51,805 nt of DNA from Armatimonadota bacterium (GCA_025060455.1 JANXBY010000011.1:1-51805), one strand, 5' to 3'; numbered from the stretch's first letter, positions 16,588 through 25,420 are shown. Translations and numbers: made by a program. Notes: generated from the letters alone by a model not told the origin.

Positions 16588-17613
16588 TTAGCCCGGCAGC
16601 CGCAGCCGCAGCAGGCGGCGGGCGTTCCCTTCGAAGATGGCGTGCTTGGCCTCCGGGGAAAACGACACGTTCTCCACCACGCGGACGGTCTCTCGCAGGA
16701 ACAACGACCCACCTTCGGGGTCGAAGGGGAAGTCGGTGGCGAACAGCACCCGCTCGGGCCCGAAGAAGGCGATGCCGCACTCCGTGGCGGGCAAGGCTCC
16801 GAACAGTGCGGTGTCCGCGTAAAACATGCGGAAGTAGTCCAGGGGCCGCCGCCGGAGCGCCTGCTTGGCGCGCACGTCTTCCTCCTCGTCGGTGCGCCGG
16901 CCCACCTGGTCGAGGCCCCAGCCCACCCGCCCCTCGAAGTACGGCACCATCCCGCCCATGTGGTGGGTGATGATCTTCAGGTTCGGGTAGCGGTCAAACA
17001 GCCCCCAGAACACCACCCGCGCCATGAACACGCTGGTCTCGTAGGGCCACCCGAAGGCCCACCAGATGTCGTACTTGGAGCGCCGCTCCGTGGGGTAGTC
17101 CGCGTGTTCCGGGGGCCGCGTGGGGTGCACCCATACGGGGAGGTCCAGCTGGCTCATCCGCGCGAACAGCGGCTCGTAGGCCGGCTGGTCCAGGGGCGCG
17201 CCGTTCACATTCGTGAACACCTGAACGCCTGTGGCACCCAGCTCCCGGACCGCCCGCTCGGCCTCCTCCACCGCCGCCTCGGGAGCGTTCATGGGCAGGG
17301 AGGCCACGAACCCCACGAACCGGTCGGGGTAGCGGCTCACCAGCTCGGCCATGGCGTCGTTGGCCACCCGCGCCAGCTCCGGAGACCGCTCCGGCGGTGC
17401 CACCGCCTCAATGGGCGGCGCGGCCAGGGAGATGACCTGCACGTACCCGGGGTGTTGGTCCATCATGCGGAAGCGCAACTCCAGGTCGTACAGGGTACGG
17501 ACGCCGCGCACCCGTTTCTGCATGTAGGCACCGCTGGCCGAGTGGGCGACCATGCGCTCGTAGTACCGGTCCGGGAGCACGTGGCAGAACACGTCCACCT
17601 TCCACTCGCTCAC
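16588..17613 (-). CDS. Amidohydrolase, ACMSD-like (amidohydrolase_2 family)
   Basis: 341 residues from the GTG at 17613, which has GGAGG about 7 bp upstream. The metal-dependent barrel has VDVFCHVLPDRY at the N-terminus, LPVWVHPT, the His pair in IITHHMGGMVPY and FATDFPFDPEGG with the late Asp. The first His of the usual HxH is Phe here, as in some decarboxylase-like subgroups. Relatives include aminocarboxymuconate-semialdehyde decarboxylase and resorcylate decarboxylases. With the FAH-family gene downstream, it probably belongs to aromatic breakdown. Confidence 0.85.
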   Translation of the reverse strand: MSEWKVDVFCHVLPDRYYERMVAHSASGAYMQKRVRGVRTLYDLELRFRMMDQHPGYVQVISLAAPPIEAVAPPERSPELARVANDAMAELVSRYPDRFVGFVASLPMNAPEAAVEEAERAVRELGATGVQVFTNVNGAPLDQPAYEPLFARMSQLDLPVWVHPTRPPEHADYPTERRSKYDIWWAFGWPYETSVFMARVVFWGLFDRYPNLKIITHHMGGMVPYFEGRVGWGLDQVGRRTDEEEDVRAKQALRRRPLDYFRMFYADTALFGALPATECGIAFFGPERVLFATDFPFDPEGGSLFLRETVRVVENVSFSPEAKHAIFEGNARRLLRLRLPG

Positions 17614-17651
17614 CTCAACCCTCCCGCCCGAAGGTTTGCCGGCTGCTATGG

Positions 17652-17676
17652 TTGCCCGGCCGCGAGGCCGGCGCAA
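17652..17676. terminator. GC-rich hairpin between the M48 gene and the amidohydrolase gene
   Basis: CCGGCC-GCGA-GGCCGG forms a perfect 6-bp stem with an outer TTGC/GCAA pair and a one-base bulge. On the plus strand the loop is a GNRA tetraloop. It lies 42 bp past the M48 stop. There is no T-run, so termination is only a guess. Confidence 0.35.
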
Positions 17677-17717
17677 GGGGTGGGTTCAGCCATTCCGAAC
17701 CGTCTGCCACCACGCCC

Positions 17718-18791
17718 CTACGAGCCCTGCAGGGCCCGCCGCCGGCGGTCCTCCGCAATGGCCTCCCGGAGCCGTTGAGCGTACTCGTGCGCCAGGTCGC
17801 GGGCGTCCCGGCCGAACAGGCGCACGTCCTCGGCCGTCACCACCAGGACCACTTGCTCTCCCACCCGGACGCTCCACTCATCCAGCACGCCCACCGCGCG
17901 CACGTCCAGGGGTGACGGGTCTTCGTTGAACACCCGGTCCAGGCGCGAAGCCACCTCCGCCGCCCGCGTCCGACCGCCGCTCACGCGGACCACCGTCCGG
18001 CCGTTCACCTGGACCAGGCCCACCGAACCTTCTTCGTCCACCGACAGCCGCAGGAAGCCAGCCGCCACGCGTCGGTGTAGTGGAACCCCCCGGCGCACCA
18101 GCTCCGCCTCCACCGCCCGCAGCCGCTCGTCCCAGGTGGGGTGCGTGCGGAACGCGCCCGGCTCCACACCCCCGGACAGTGCGTCCTCCCGGGCCAGGCG
18201 TTCCAGCAGTGTCAGGACGCCCACGGGGTGCCACGGGGTCTGCAGCAGGTAGCCCACCGCGGCCAAGTCCGCCTCCCGCTCCAGCTCGCGGCCGAAGGCG
18301 CTGAGGATTCCCCCGGCCACCAGCTGGGCGCCCGCGGCCACCCGAGCGTCTCGGGCCAGCACCGCCACCAGCAGCACCAGGAGGTTGCCGCGCGTGGCCT
18401 CCCGCTCCATCCGCTGGTGATGCCGTAAGGCCACGTGGGCTGCCTCGTGGGCCAGCAGGGCCGCCAGCTCGTGGTCGGTGCGGACCAAAGCCAGCAGGGC
18501 GGAGGTCACGTACACGAGTCCCCCGGGGAGGGCAACCGCGTTGGGGGCGCGGTGCTCCACCACCTTGAACGTCCACGGCAGCTGGGGCCGCTCCGTGACT
18601 GCCGCCACCGCCCTGCCGATGCGGGTGACCCGCTCGTTGGTGGCGGGGTCCGTGACCACACGCAACGTGCGCTCGATCTGCGCGCCCGCCCGACGGCCGG
18701 CTTCCACCTCCGAGCGATCCTCACCGCGCGGCGCCGCCGCGGGCGCGCCCAGGAGGAGCACCGCCAGCGTCACCGCGACAGCCCGAAGCAC
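17718..18791 (-). CDS. Exported M48-family zinc metallopeptidase
   Basis: 357 residues from a GTG at 18791, overlapping the tatD end by 22 bp. A signal peptide covers about residues 1-20. The HEXXH zinc site is HEAAH at 115-119, with the third ligand in ELEREADLAAVGYL. APNAVALPGGLVYVTSALL is typical of BepA/M48C-like peptidases. A C-terminal region of about 100 residues after the peptidase domain is not recognised. It probably degrades misfolded proteins at the outer face of the membrane. It is the last gene of the metG-tatD operon. Confidence 0.87.
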   Translation of the reverse strand: MLRAVAVTLAVLLLGAPAAAPRGEDRSEVEAGRRAGAQIERTLRVVTDPATNERVTRIGRAVAAVTERPQLPWTFKVVEHRAPNAVALPGGLVYVTSALLALVRTDHELAALLAHEAAHVALRHHQRMEREATRGNLLVLLVAVLARDARVAAGAQLVAGGILSAFGRELEREADLAAVGYLLQTPWHPVGVLTLLERLAREDALSGGVEPGAFRTHPTWDERLRAVEAELVRRGVPLHRRVAAGFLRLSVDEEGSVGLVQVNGRTVVRVSGGRTRAAEVASRLDRVFNEDPSPLDVRAVGVLDEWSVRVGEQVVLVVTAEDVRLFGRDARDLAHEYAQRLREAIAEDRRRRALQGS

Positions 18792-19531
18792 CGTCGTGCG
18801 TTCTCCTCCGTCCGCTCCGCCACCGCGTCGGGGTGCTGACCCTTGGCCAGGGCCACGGCCTCCACCACCCACCGCAGGAAGCTGGGCTCGTTCCGGCGGC
18901 CCCGGTGCGGGTGTGGCGACGCGAACGGCGAGTCCGTCTCCACCAGGAGCCGATCCTCTGGGATCCGCGCCACCACCCGCCGCAGCGCCTCTGCCCTGGC
19001 GTACGTCACCGGACCGCCCACGGAAATCCAGTAGCCGCGCGCCGCGCACGCCTCCGCGTACTCGGCCGGCCCCGTGAACATGTGCATCACCACCCGCTCC
19101 GCCCGTTCCTCCTCCAGAATCCGGAGCACATCCGCGTGCGCCGCGCGGTTGTGCACCACCAGGGGCTTGCCGCACGCGCGACTCAGCTGCGCGTGCCAGC
19201 GGAGGTTGTCCTGCTGTACCTCCACCGCACCGCCCGCCCGCTCGTAGTCCAGCCCGCACTCCCCCACCCCCACCACCTTCGGGTGGACCACAAGACGCGC
19301 CACCACCTCCCGGTCGCCCGGCTTTGCCGCAGGCGCACGGGTGGGGTGGATGCCCACGGCCGCGTACACGACCTCGAACCGCTCCGCCAGCTGCACCGCG
19401 CGGACGCTGCTCGCCGCATCGGTCCCCAGCGTCACCAGGGCGCGCACCCCAGCCTCCTGTGCCCGTGCCAACACCTCCTCCCGGTCCGGGTCGAAGGCCG
19501 GGTGGTCCAGGTGCACGTGGGTGTCGATCAC
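18770..19531 (-). CDS. tatD: TatD-family metal-dependent hydrolase
   Basis: 253 residues from a GTG at 19531 that overlaps the metG stop by 4 bp. Metal ligands are seen in IDTHVHLDHP (HxH), GVGECGLDYE (Glu), LVVHNRAA (His), VVMHMFTG (His) and LLVETDSPF (Asp). TatD proteins are 3'-5' DNA exonucleases with possible D-amino acyl hydrolase roles. The metG-tatD pairing is widespread in bacteria. Confidence 0.92.
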   Translation of the reverse strand: MIDTHVHLDHPAFDPDREEVLARAQEAGVRALVTLGTDAASSVRAVQLAERFEVVYAAVGIHPTRAPAAKPGDREVVARLVVHPKVVGVGECGLDYERAGGAVEVQQDNLRWHAQLSRACGKPLVVHNRAAHADVLRILEEERAERVVMHMFTGPAEYAEACAARGYWISVGGPVTYARAEALRRVVARIPEDRLLVETDSPFASPHPHRGRRNEPSFLRWVVEAVALAKGQHPDAVAERTEENARRCFGLSR

Positions 19532-21492
19532 GACACCCGGGCGCCGGGCGGCAGGTCCCGGTCCAGGGTCACCAGGGCCAGCTGTCCGTCCCACTCCGCG
19601 GCCAGCAGCATCCCCCGGGACTCCACACCCCGCACCCGGCGCGGCTCCAGGTTCGCCACCACCACGATGGTTTTGCCCACCAGCTCCTCCGGCTGGTAGT
19701 GGGGCACCAACCCTGTAACGATGGGTCGAACCTCTGTCCCCAGGTCAACCCTCAGCTCGATGAGCCTGTCGGTGTTGGGGACCCGGCGTGCCTCCACCAC
19801 CCGGCCGACCCGAAGGTCCAGCTTGCGGAACTCCTCCAGACTCAGCGTGTCCTGCACGGTCCCCTCCTGGACCTGTGGCGGCGTCCCGTCCTCGACCCGC
19901 GGGAAGATGGGTCTTGCAGGCCGCACCCGGGTCCCCGGCCGCAGCCAGCGCCACCGGCGGGCGTCCTCCAGCCGCAGGCCGGTCCCCCGATCCACCTCCC
20001 CCTGCTGCCGGACCTGCCGCGCCCGCTCCTCGTACTCCGGGTGTCCCAGTTGCGACCACACCCTTAACGTGGCGGCGGGCAACACGGGTTCCAAAAGGAT
20101 GGTGGCCACCCGCAGAGCTTCCAGGGCGTTCATCAGCACCGTCCCCGCGCGCTCCCGCCGGCCGGCGCGGTAGGCCGCCCACGGCGCCTCCCGGTCCAGG
20201 TAGCGGTTGGCGGCTCCCAGCAGCTGCCAGATCACTGCCAGGGCCCTTTGGAAGTCGTACCGCCGGACGCACTCCCACACCGCCTCCGCTGTCCCCTCCG
20301 CCTGCCGGCGCAGCTCCCCGTCCCCGCCTTCCTCCGGTCCTGGCTCCGGCAGCACCCCCTGGAAGAACCGCTCCACCAGGGGAAGGGTACGGTTCAGGAG
20401 GTTGCCGTAGTCGTTGGCCAGATCCGCGTTGAACCGGCCCACCAGCTGCGCGCGGCTGAAGTCCCCGTCCTGCCCGAAGGGGACCTCCCGTAAGAGGAAG
20501 TAGCGGACCGCGTCCACGCACACCTCCAGCTCCGCCCCGCTCCGGTCCGCCAACTCCCGAGCCACCGCCATGGGGTCAATCACGTTCCCCAGGGTCTTGC
20601 TGATCTTCTGCCCCTCCAGGGTCAAAAACCCGTGCACCAACACCTGGCGGGGCGGCTCCAGGCCCGCGCTCAACAGCATGGCAGGCCACAGAAGGGAGTG
20701 GAACCGGTTGATGTCCTTGCCGATCAGGTGGTGGGCAGGCCACCACGTGCGGAAACGTTCCGCGTCCTGTCCGAACCCGATGGCGCTGATGTAGTTGGTG
20801 AGGGCGTCGAACCACACGTAGATCACGTGGGAGGGGTCGTCCGGCACGGGGATCCCCCACGACAGCTTCTCCACCGGCCGCGAGACGGATACGTCCTCCA
20901 GGGTGTCCACCAGTTGCCACATCTCCGCAAACCGGCTCTCGGGGATCACAAAGTCCGGCCGCTCCTCGAACAGCCGCCGCAGGGCCTCCCGGTACCGGGA
21001 CAGGCGGAAGAAGTAGTTCTCCTCCTCCACCACCTGGGGCTCCGTGAGGTGCCGCGGGCAGCGCCCGTCCACGAGTTCGCTGAGGGTCACGAAGGCCTCA
21101 CACTGCACGCAGTACAGGGCCCGGTAGTGCTTCTTGTACAGGTCTCCCGCCGCCGCCACGCGCCGCCAGATCTCCTGCACCGCGGGCCAGTGCCGGACCC
21201 GATCGGTGGTGCGGATGAAGTCGTCGTTGGAGAGGTTCAGGTCGCGGCACAGCTGCTGGAATGCGGCGGCGTTGCGATCCACGAACGCCTTGACGTCCTC
21301 CCCCGCTTGCGCGGCGGCGTGGGCGATGTTCTGCCCGTGCTCGTCGGTGCCCGTGAGGAAGAACACCTCCTCCCCCGCCAGCCGGTGGTAGCGGGCCAGC
21401 ACATCCGCCAGGACCTTCTCGTACGCGTGCCCGATGTGGGGGGTGGCGTTGACGTAGTCGATGGCGGTGGTGATGTAGAAACGGCCACCCAC
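19528..21492 (-). CDS. metG: Methionyl-tRNA synthetase with C-terminal tRNA-binding domain
   Basis: 654 residues. The HIGH signature is at 19-22 and the KMSKS loop is KISKT. One zinc knuckle is present with Cys128, Cys131, Cys145 and His148, so its fourth ligand is His instead of Cys. The last 110 residues form the OB-fold tRNA-binding domain (EFRKLDLRVGRVVEARRVPNTDRLIELRVDLG). It charges initiator and elongator tRNA-Met. The GTG start has AGGAGG 7 bp upstream. No T-box is visible in the 106-bp leader region. Confidence 0.96.
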   Translation of the reverse strand: MGGRFYITTAIDYVNATPHIGHAYEKVLADVLARYHRLAGEEVFFLTGTDEHGQNIAHAAAQAGEDVKAFVDRNAAAFQQLCRDLNLSNDDFIRTTDRVRHWPAVQEIWRRVAAAGDLYKKHYRALYCVQCEAFVTLSELVDGRCPRHLTEPQVVEEENYFFRLSRYREALRRLFEERPDFVIPESRFAEMWQLVDTLEDVSVSRPVEKLSWGIPVPDDPSHVIYVWFDALTNYISAIGFGQDAERFRTWWPAHHLIGKDINRFHSLLWPAMLLSAGLEPPRQVLVHGFLTLEGQKISKTLGNVIDPMAVARELADRSGAELEVCVDAVRYFLLREVPFGQDGDFSRAQLVGRFNADLANDYGNLLNRTLPLVERFFQGVLPEPGPEEGGDGELRRQAEGTAEAVWECVRRYDFQRALAVIWQLLGAANRYLDREAPWAAYRAGRRERAGTVLMNALEALRVATILLEPVLPAATLRVWSQLGHPEYEERARQVRQQGEVDRGTGLRLEDARRWRWLRPGTRVRPARPIFPRVEDGTPPQVQEGTVQDTLSLEEFRKLDLRVGRVVEARRVPNTDRLIELRVDLGTEVRPIVTGLVPHYQPEELVGKTIVVVANLEPRRVRGVESRGMLLAAEWDGQLALVTLDRDLPPGARVS

Positions 21493-21598
21493 TCCTTCAC
21501 CTCCTAAACAGCCCCAAAACCGCTGGCGCGATTTCTGGGGACGACAGTCCTGTGCCGTACGTTCCGCCTTTCATAGTCGGGCTCCCCCTCCCGCCTTC

Positions 21599-22177
21599 TC
21601 ACAGATCGCCGTACCGCTCCTCCCGCCACGGGTCGCCCCGCAGGTGGTAGCCCGCCGCCTCCCAGAAGCCCGGCCGCTCCTCGGTGAGGAACTCCAGACC
21701 GCACACCCACTTGGCGCTCTTCCAGAAGTACAGGTGGGGGACCACCAGCCGGAGGGGCCAGCCATGCTCGGGCGTCAGGGGCTTGCCGTCGTGCTCGTAG
21801 GCGAACAGGACGTCGTCCCGGTCTAGGTCCTCCAGCCGCAGGTTGGTGGTGTAGTCGCCCTCCGCGTGTACCATCACCCACCGCGCCCCCGGTCGGGCCC
21901 GGACCGCCTGCAGCACCGCGCGGGCCGGGACACCTCCGAACCGGTTGTCGAGCCGGCTCCACCGCGTGACACAGTGCACGTCGCAGCGCACCTCCACGAA
22001 CCCCAGCGCCCGGAAGTCCTCGTAGGTCCACGCCCGCTCCTCTTCCACCGCCCCGAATACCCGGAACCGCCACGCCCGGAGGTCCACCCTCGGCACCGGG
22101 CCGACGTGCAGCACCGGCCACTTGTCCGTCACGTACTGGCCCGGGGGGACCCGAGCCCATGGTTCCACCTTCCGCAC
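21599..22177 (-). CDS. Sulfite-oxidase-fold molybdopterin-dependent oxidoreductase
   Basis: 192 residues from a GTG 5 bp after a GGAGG, shortly after the tatC stop. The molybdenum-binding Cys is Cys69 in RCDVHCVTRWSRLDNRFGG, and HGWPLRLVVPHLYFWKSAKWV is typical of the family. There is no signal peptide and no dimerisation or heme domain, so it is probably a small cytoplasmic member related to YuiH. It sits downstream of tatC, although this protein itself shows no Tat signal. The substrate is not known. Confidence 0.88.
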   Translation of the reverse strand: MRKVEPWARVPPGQYVTDKWPVLHVGPVPRVDLRAWRFRVFGAVEEERAWTYEDFRALGFVEVRCDVHCVTRWSRLDNRFGGVPARAVLQAVRARPGARWVMVHAEGDYTTNLRLEDLDRDDVLFAYEHDGKPLTPEHGWPLRLVVPHLYFWKSAKWVCGLEFLTEERPGFWEAAGYHLRGDPWREERYGDL

Positions 22178-22187
22178 ATCCTCCTCC

Positions 22188-22916
22188 TCACACGTCCGGC
22201 TGCAAGGCGGCTTCCTCCACCTCACGGCGCCGCCGCACGATCAGGTACGACACCAGGACCGCCCCCTCGTACAGGGCGAACATGGGCAGGGCCAACAGGA
22301 ACATGGTCACCGGGCTCCAATCAGGGGTGACCGCCGCCGACACCACCAGGATCACCATGAGAGCCAGCTTCCACTCCCGCTGCAGGCGCTGGGGGCTGGT
22401 GATCCCCAAGGCGCACGCGGCCACCACCAGCAGGGGAGTCTGGAACCCCAGTCCCATGCCCACCAGCAACCACGTCACGAAGTGCAGGTAGTTCAGGGCC
22501 GTGATCTGCACCCGGATCAGCTGTCCCGCCTGCGCCAGCAGCCACTTGGACGCCGCGGGCAGGATGAAGAAGTAGCCGAACACCGCGCCCGCGGCGAACA
22601 GCACGCCCGCGGCCAGGCTCACGGGGACGAGCACCCGCCGCTCGTGGGGCTGGAGGGCCGGGTCCACGAACCGGAACAGCTGGTAAACGATCCACGGCAT
22701 GGACACCGCGAGCCCGCCCGTCACCGCCACCCGGAACCGGGCCAGGAACGGCTCCAGCATGCCGATGGCGTGCAGCTGCAACCCGCCCGTGGGCTGGAGA
22801 AGCAGCCGCAGCAGCGCCTCGGAGAAGTTCCACGAAAGCGCGGTGCCCACCGCCAGGCCCAGGAGGCTCCACAGGAGCCGCTGCCGCAGCTCCTCCAGGT
22901 GCTCGACCCACGTCAT
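22188..22916 (-). CDS. tatC: Sec-independent protein translocase subunit TatC
   Basis: 242 residues with six predicted helices. The N-terminus MTWVEHLEELRQRLL holds the signal-recognising HLEELR motif. The late region SAAVTPDWSPVTMFLLALPMFALYE is typical. The ATG at 22916 is used, with GAGG 8 bp upstream; a GTG at 22937 is also possible. TatC with TatA (not in the window) exports folded proteins with RR signals. Such signals occur on the binding protein at 1-1557 and the oxidase at 30921. Confidence 0.93.
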   Translation of the reverse strand: MTWVEHLEELRQRLLWSLLGLAVGTALSWNFSEALLRLLLQPTGGLQLHAIGMLEPFLARFRVAVTGGLAVSMPWIVYQLFRFVDPALQPHERRVLVPVSLAAGVLFAAGAVFGYFFILPAASKWLLAQAGQLIRVQITALNYLHFVTWLLVGMGLGFQTPLLVVAACALGITSPQRLQREWKLALMVILVVSAAVTPDWSPVTMFLLALPMFALYEGAVLVSYLIVRRRREVEEAALQPDV

Positions 22917-22939
22917 GGGCCGGTCCTCGCGCGCCACAC

Positions 22940-23518
22940 CTATCCCCCCGCTGCCGCAGGTGCCCCGCGGCGGTTGAAGCGATCCATGGCTCGGTGGATC
23001 CCGTCCCGCAACACAGCCTCCACCGCGTCCGCGGCCCGTTCTACGGCTTCCTCCACCGCCGCCCGCTCCTCCGGCTCGAACCGGGACAGCACGTGGTCCA
23101 CCGCGTCCGACCAAGGCCGGCCAATCCCCACCCGCACCCGGGGAACCTCCAGCGTGCCCAGGGCCTCCACCACGGACGCCATGCCCCGGTGGCCGGCGGG
23201 CCTGCCGCGCGCCCGCACCCGGATCGTGCCCACGGGCAGGTCCATGTCGTCGTACACCACCAACACGTCTGACGGAGCGACCCCGTAGCGCCGCACCAGC
23301 TCCGCCACCGCTTCCCCGCTCAGGTTCATATACGTGAGCGGCTTGGCCAGCGCCACGGGCTGCCCGGAAAACTGCGCGTGGGCCACCTCCGCACTCCCCT
23401 CCGTCCGAAAACGGGCGGCCCAGCGCCGGGCGAGCCGGTCCACCACCTCAAACCCCACGTTGTGGCGCGTTCCACGGTACCGGCGGCCTGGGTTGCCAAG
23501 GCCCACCACGAGCCTCAT
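22940..23518 (-). CDS. pth: Peptidyl-tRNA hydrolase
   Basis: 192 residues from the ATG at 23518. The active-site set is present: GLGNPG with Asn9, TRHNVGF with His19, KPLTYMNLSG and VYDDMDLPVG with the Asp. It recycles peptidyl-tRNA. A TACACT box lies 7 bp before the ATG, which suggests a leaderless message. It follows the L25 gene, a common arrangement, but a terminator lies between them. Confidence 0.95.
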   Translation of the reverse strand: MRLVVGLGNPGRRYRGTRHNVGFEVVDRLARRWAARFRTEGSAEVAHAQFSGQPVALAKPLTYMNLSGEAVAELVRRYGVAPSDVLVVYDDMDLPVGTIRVRARGRPAGHRGMASVVEALGTLEVPRVRVGIGRPWSDAVDHVLSRFEPEERAAVEEAVERAADAVEAVLRDGIHRAMDRFNRRGAPAAAGG

Positions 23519-23525
23519 CGCTCCC

Positions 23526-23531
23526 AGTGTA
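23526..23531 (-). promoter_or_regulatory. -10 box (TACACT) for a leaderless pth message
   Basis: TACACT on the minus strand, 7 bp before the pth ATG and just after the L25 terminator. The same TACACT-N7-start arrangement occurs at tlpA (50003). No good -35 box is seen. Confidence 0.4.
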
Positions 23532-23540
23532 CGCCACTCC

Positions 23541-23572
23541 AAAAACCGAAGCGGGGGCGACCCCGCCCCCGC
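23541..23572 (-). terminator. Rho-independent terminator after rplY
   Basis: On the minus strand an 8-bp stem GCGGGGGC/GCCCCCGC (6-base loop) is followed by TTCGGTTTTT. It lies 36 bp past the L25 stop. Confidence 0.8.
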
Positions 23573-23608
23573 CCGGTATGCCGCACGGACTGACGACCCT
23601 CCGGAGGC

Positions 23609-24265
23609 CTATTCCTCCTCCTCTTCCGCAGCCTTGCCCTTGCCCACCACCTCCGGCTGCGCAGGCGCTTCCTCCGCCGGACCAGCCTCCTCCGCCGCCA
23701 CCCCGGGCGCCAGCACCGTCACCAGGGTCTCGTCGGGCGGCGTGAGCACCGTCACCCCAGGAGGCACCCGGAGGTCCCGCACGTGCAGGGACTGCCCCAC
23801 GGCCAGGTGGGACACGTCCACCTCCAGGTGGTCGGGCAGATCCGTGGGCAGGCCGCTCACCTCCACCTCATGCCGCAGCAGCTCCAGGATCCCGCCCTCC
23901 CGGACACCTCGGGCTTCCCCCCGCAGGCGGACGGGCAACCGGGCGTACACCTTCTCCGTGAGGCTGACCCGGTGCAGGTCCACGTGCAGGACGCGCCGGT
24001 TGAGGACTTCCCGCTGCACGTCCTGCAGCATGGCCAGCTCCGTCCGCACCTGGCCGTCGTCCCGGATCACCACGTCCAGGAGGACGTTGGCCTCCGCCGC
24101 CCTCTGGAGGACGGCTTCCAGGGACCGCACGTCCACCGCGATGGGCACGGGCTCGATGCCCCGCCCGTAGAGCACGCCCGGGACCCGGCCCACCCGCCGC
24201 AGCTTCCGGACCGCGGACTTGCCCAGCCCCCGCCGTGCTTCCACTTCCAGGGTCAACCGCTGCAT
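23609..24265 (-). CDS. rplY: 50S ribosomal protein L25 (long CTC/TL5 form)
   Basis: 218 residues. The N-terminal 5S rRNA-binding domain has RRGLGKSAVRKLRRVGRVPGVLYG, and VLHVDLHRVSLTEKVYARLPVRL leads into the second beta domain of the CTC/TL5 form. The C-terminus is a low-complexity acidic tail ending in a run of Glu, as often seen. It has its own extended -10 promoter and ends at a terminator, so it is a single-gene unit. Confidence 0.95.
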   Translation of the reverse strand: MQRLTLEVEARRGLGKSAVRKLRRVGRVPGVLYGRGIEPVPIAVDVRSLEAVLQRAAEANVLLDVVIRDDGQVRTELAMLQDVQREVLNRRVLHVDLHRVSLTEKVYARLPVRLRGEARGVREGGILELLRHEVEVSGLPTDLPDHLEVDVSHLAVGQSLHVRDLRVPPGVTVLTPPDETLVTVLAPGVAAEEAGPAEEAPAQPEVVGKGKAAEEEEE

Positions 24266-24299
24266 CCTGTGCCTCCTCGGGTCCAGGACCCGGACCGGG

Positions 24300-24308
24300 A
24301 TTATACCA
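24300..24308 (-). promoter_or_regulatory. Extended -10 promoter of rplY
   Basis: TGGTATAAT on the minus strand is a perfect extended -10 element. No -35 box is needed or seen. The TAA stop of arsC is part of the TATAAT. The leader is about 28 nt and has GAGGAGG before the ATG at 24265. Confidence 0.7.
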
Positions 24309-24744
24309 GCCCCCGGGGCTCCTCCGCCGCCAGGGCATCCAGCAGGGCCTTCACGCGGCGCGCCAGCTCGTCACGCACCTGGCGGAACGCGTCCAGCACG
24401 GCTTGCTCGTCTCCCTGGGCCTCCGCGGGGTCCAGCAGGTCCCAGTGCAGCGTCCTCGCCCCCGGAAACGACGGGCAGCTCTGCCGGGCGCGGTCGCACA
24501 CCGTGATCACCCAGTCAAAGGCCTGGCCGCGGAGCTCCGACACGTGCTTGGATCGGTGGGCGGAGATGTCCACGCCCCGCTCCGCCATGACCCGCACCGC
24601 CAGGGGGTGCAGCCCCTTGGGTTCCGTCCCGGCGCTGGCGGCCTCCACCGCACCGCCCGAAAGGTGGCGCATCCACCCCTCCGCCATCTGAGACCGCGCG
24701 GAGTTCCCTGTGCACAGGAACAGGACACGCACCGGACCCCTCAC
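24301..24744 (-). CDS. arsC: Thioredoxin-coupled arsenate reductase (LMW phosphatase fold)
   Basis: 147 residues. The phosphatase P-loop CTGNSARSQ begins at Cys11. The two extra cysteines of thioredoxin-coupled ArsC are Cys83 and Cys90 (TVCDRARQSC). It reduces arsenate to arsenite. The GTG start overlaps the phoU stop by 4 bp; a GTG four codons later is also possible. Its position at the end of the pst-phoU operon makes sense because arsenate enters cells through phosphate transporters. No arsenite exporter or ArsR is seen here. Confidence 0.88.
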   Translation of the reverse strand: MRGPVRVLFLCTGNSARSQMAEGWMRHLSGGAVEAASAGTEPKGLHPLAVRVMAERGVDISAHRSKHVSELRGQAFDWVITVCDRARQSCPSFPGARTLHWDLLDPAEAQGDEQAVLDAFRQVRDELARRVKALLDALAAEEPRGLV

Positions 24745-25409
24745 ACGTTCAGCTCCCGCAGCTCCCCCGTCACCATGTACACCACCCGCTCCGCTACGTT
24801 GGTGATGTGGTCCGCCGCCCGCTCCAGGTGCTGGGCCACCAGGATCAGGTCCAGGGCGCGGGAGATGGTCCGGGGGTCTTCCACCATGTACGTGATCAGC
24901 TCCCGGAACACCTGGCTGCGCAGGGCGTCCACCAGGTCGTCCTTCTGGGCCAGGGACTCCGCCAGGGCTGCGTCCCGCCGGACGAAGGCCTGCAGGGCGT
25001 CCTGCAGCATCTCCTGCACCAGGCGCTCCATATACGGGATGTCCACCAGGGGCTTCAAAAGGGGTTCCCGGCTCAGGCGCTTGGTGGCCTTCGCGATCCC
25101 CTCCGCGTGGTCCGCCAGGCGCTCCAGGTCGATGGAGATGGCCAGCACCGACATGAGGACCCGCAGGTCGCCGGCCATGGGCTGCTGCGTGGCCAGCAGG
25201 CGGGCCACCCGTTCCTCCAGGTCCAGGTGGAGGCGGTCCACCACGTCGTCCTCCGCGATCACCGCCTCCGCGGCCCGGACATCCTGCTTTTTGAGGGCCT
25301 CCACCGCGCGGTGGATGAGGTCGCCCGCCAGGCTGCCCATGCGGACCACGTCCTCCTCCAGCCGCCGCAGCGCCTCGTCGTACGCCTCCCGGATGTGGCG
25401 CCCCCCCAT
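24741..25409 (-). CDS. phoU: Phosphate transport regulator PhoU
   Basis: 222 residues, all helical, with two repeats of the PhoU motif. Each carries an acidic metal-binding E/DxxxD patch: DDVVDRLHLDLEERV with DLERLADHAEGIA in the first repeat, and KDDLVDALRSQVF with HLERAADHITNVAE in the second. PhoU damps Pho signalling when Pst is saturated. It follows pstB by 11 bp. Confidence 0.95.
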   Translation of the reverse strand: MGGRHIREAYDEALRRLEEDVVRMGSLAGDLIHRAVEALKKQDVRAAEAVIAEDDVVDRLHLDLEERVARLLATQQPMAGDLRVLMSVLAISIDLERLADHAEGIAKATKRLSREPLLKPLVDIPYMERLVQEMLQDALQAFVRRDAALAESLAQKDDLVDALRSQVFRELITYMVEDPRTISRALDLILVAQHLERAADHITNVAERVVYMVTGELRELNV

Positions 25410-25420
25410 CCCGTTCCTCC

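Noticed and set aside
16588-17613. Missing first His of HxH in the ACMSD-like protein
   Set aside because: Subgroups of this amidohydrolase family are known with other residues at this position, so it is not clear evidence of inactivity.
21493-21598. Possible T-box or riboswitch before metG
   Set aside because: Only 106 bp are available. No T-box sequence, specifier loop or terminator is visible.
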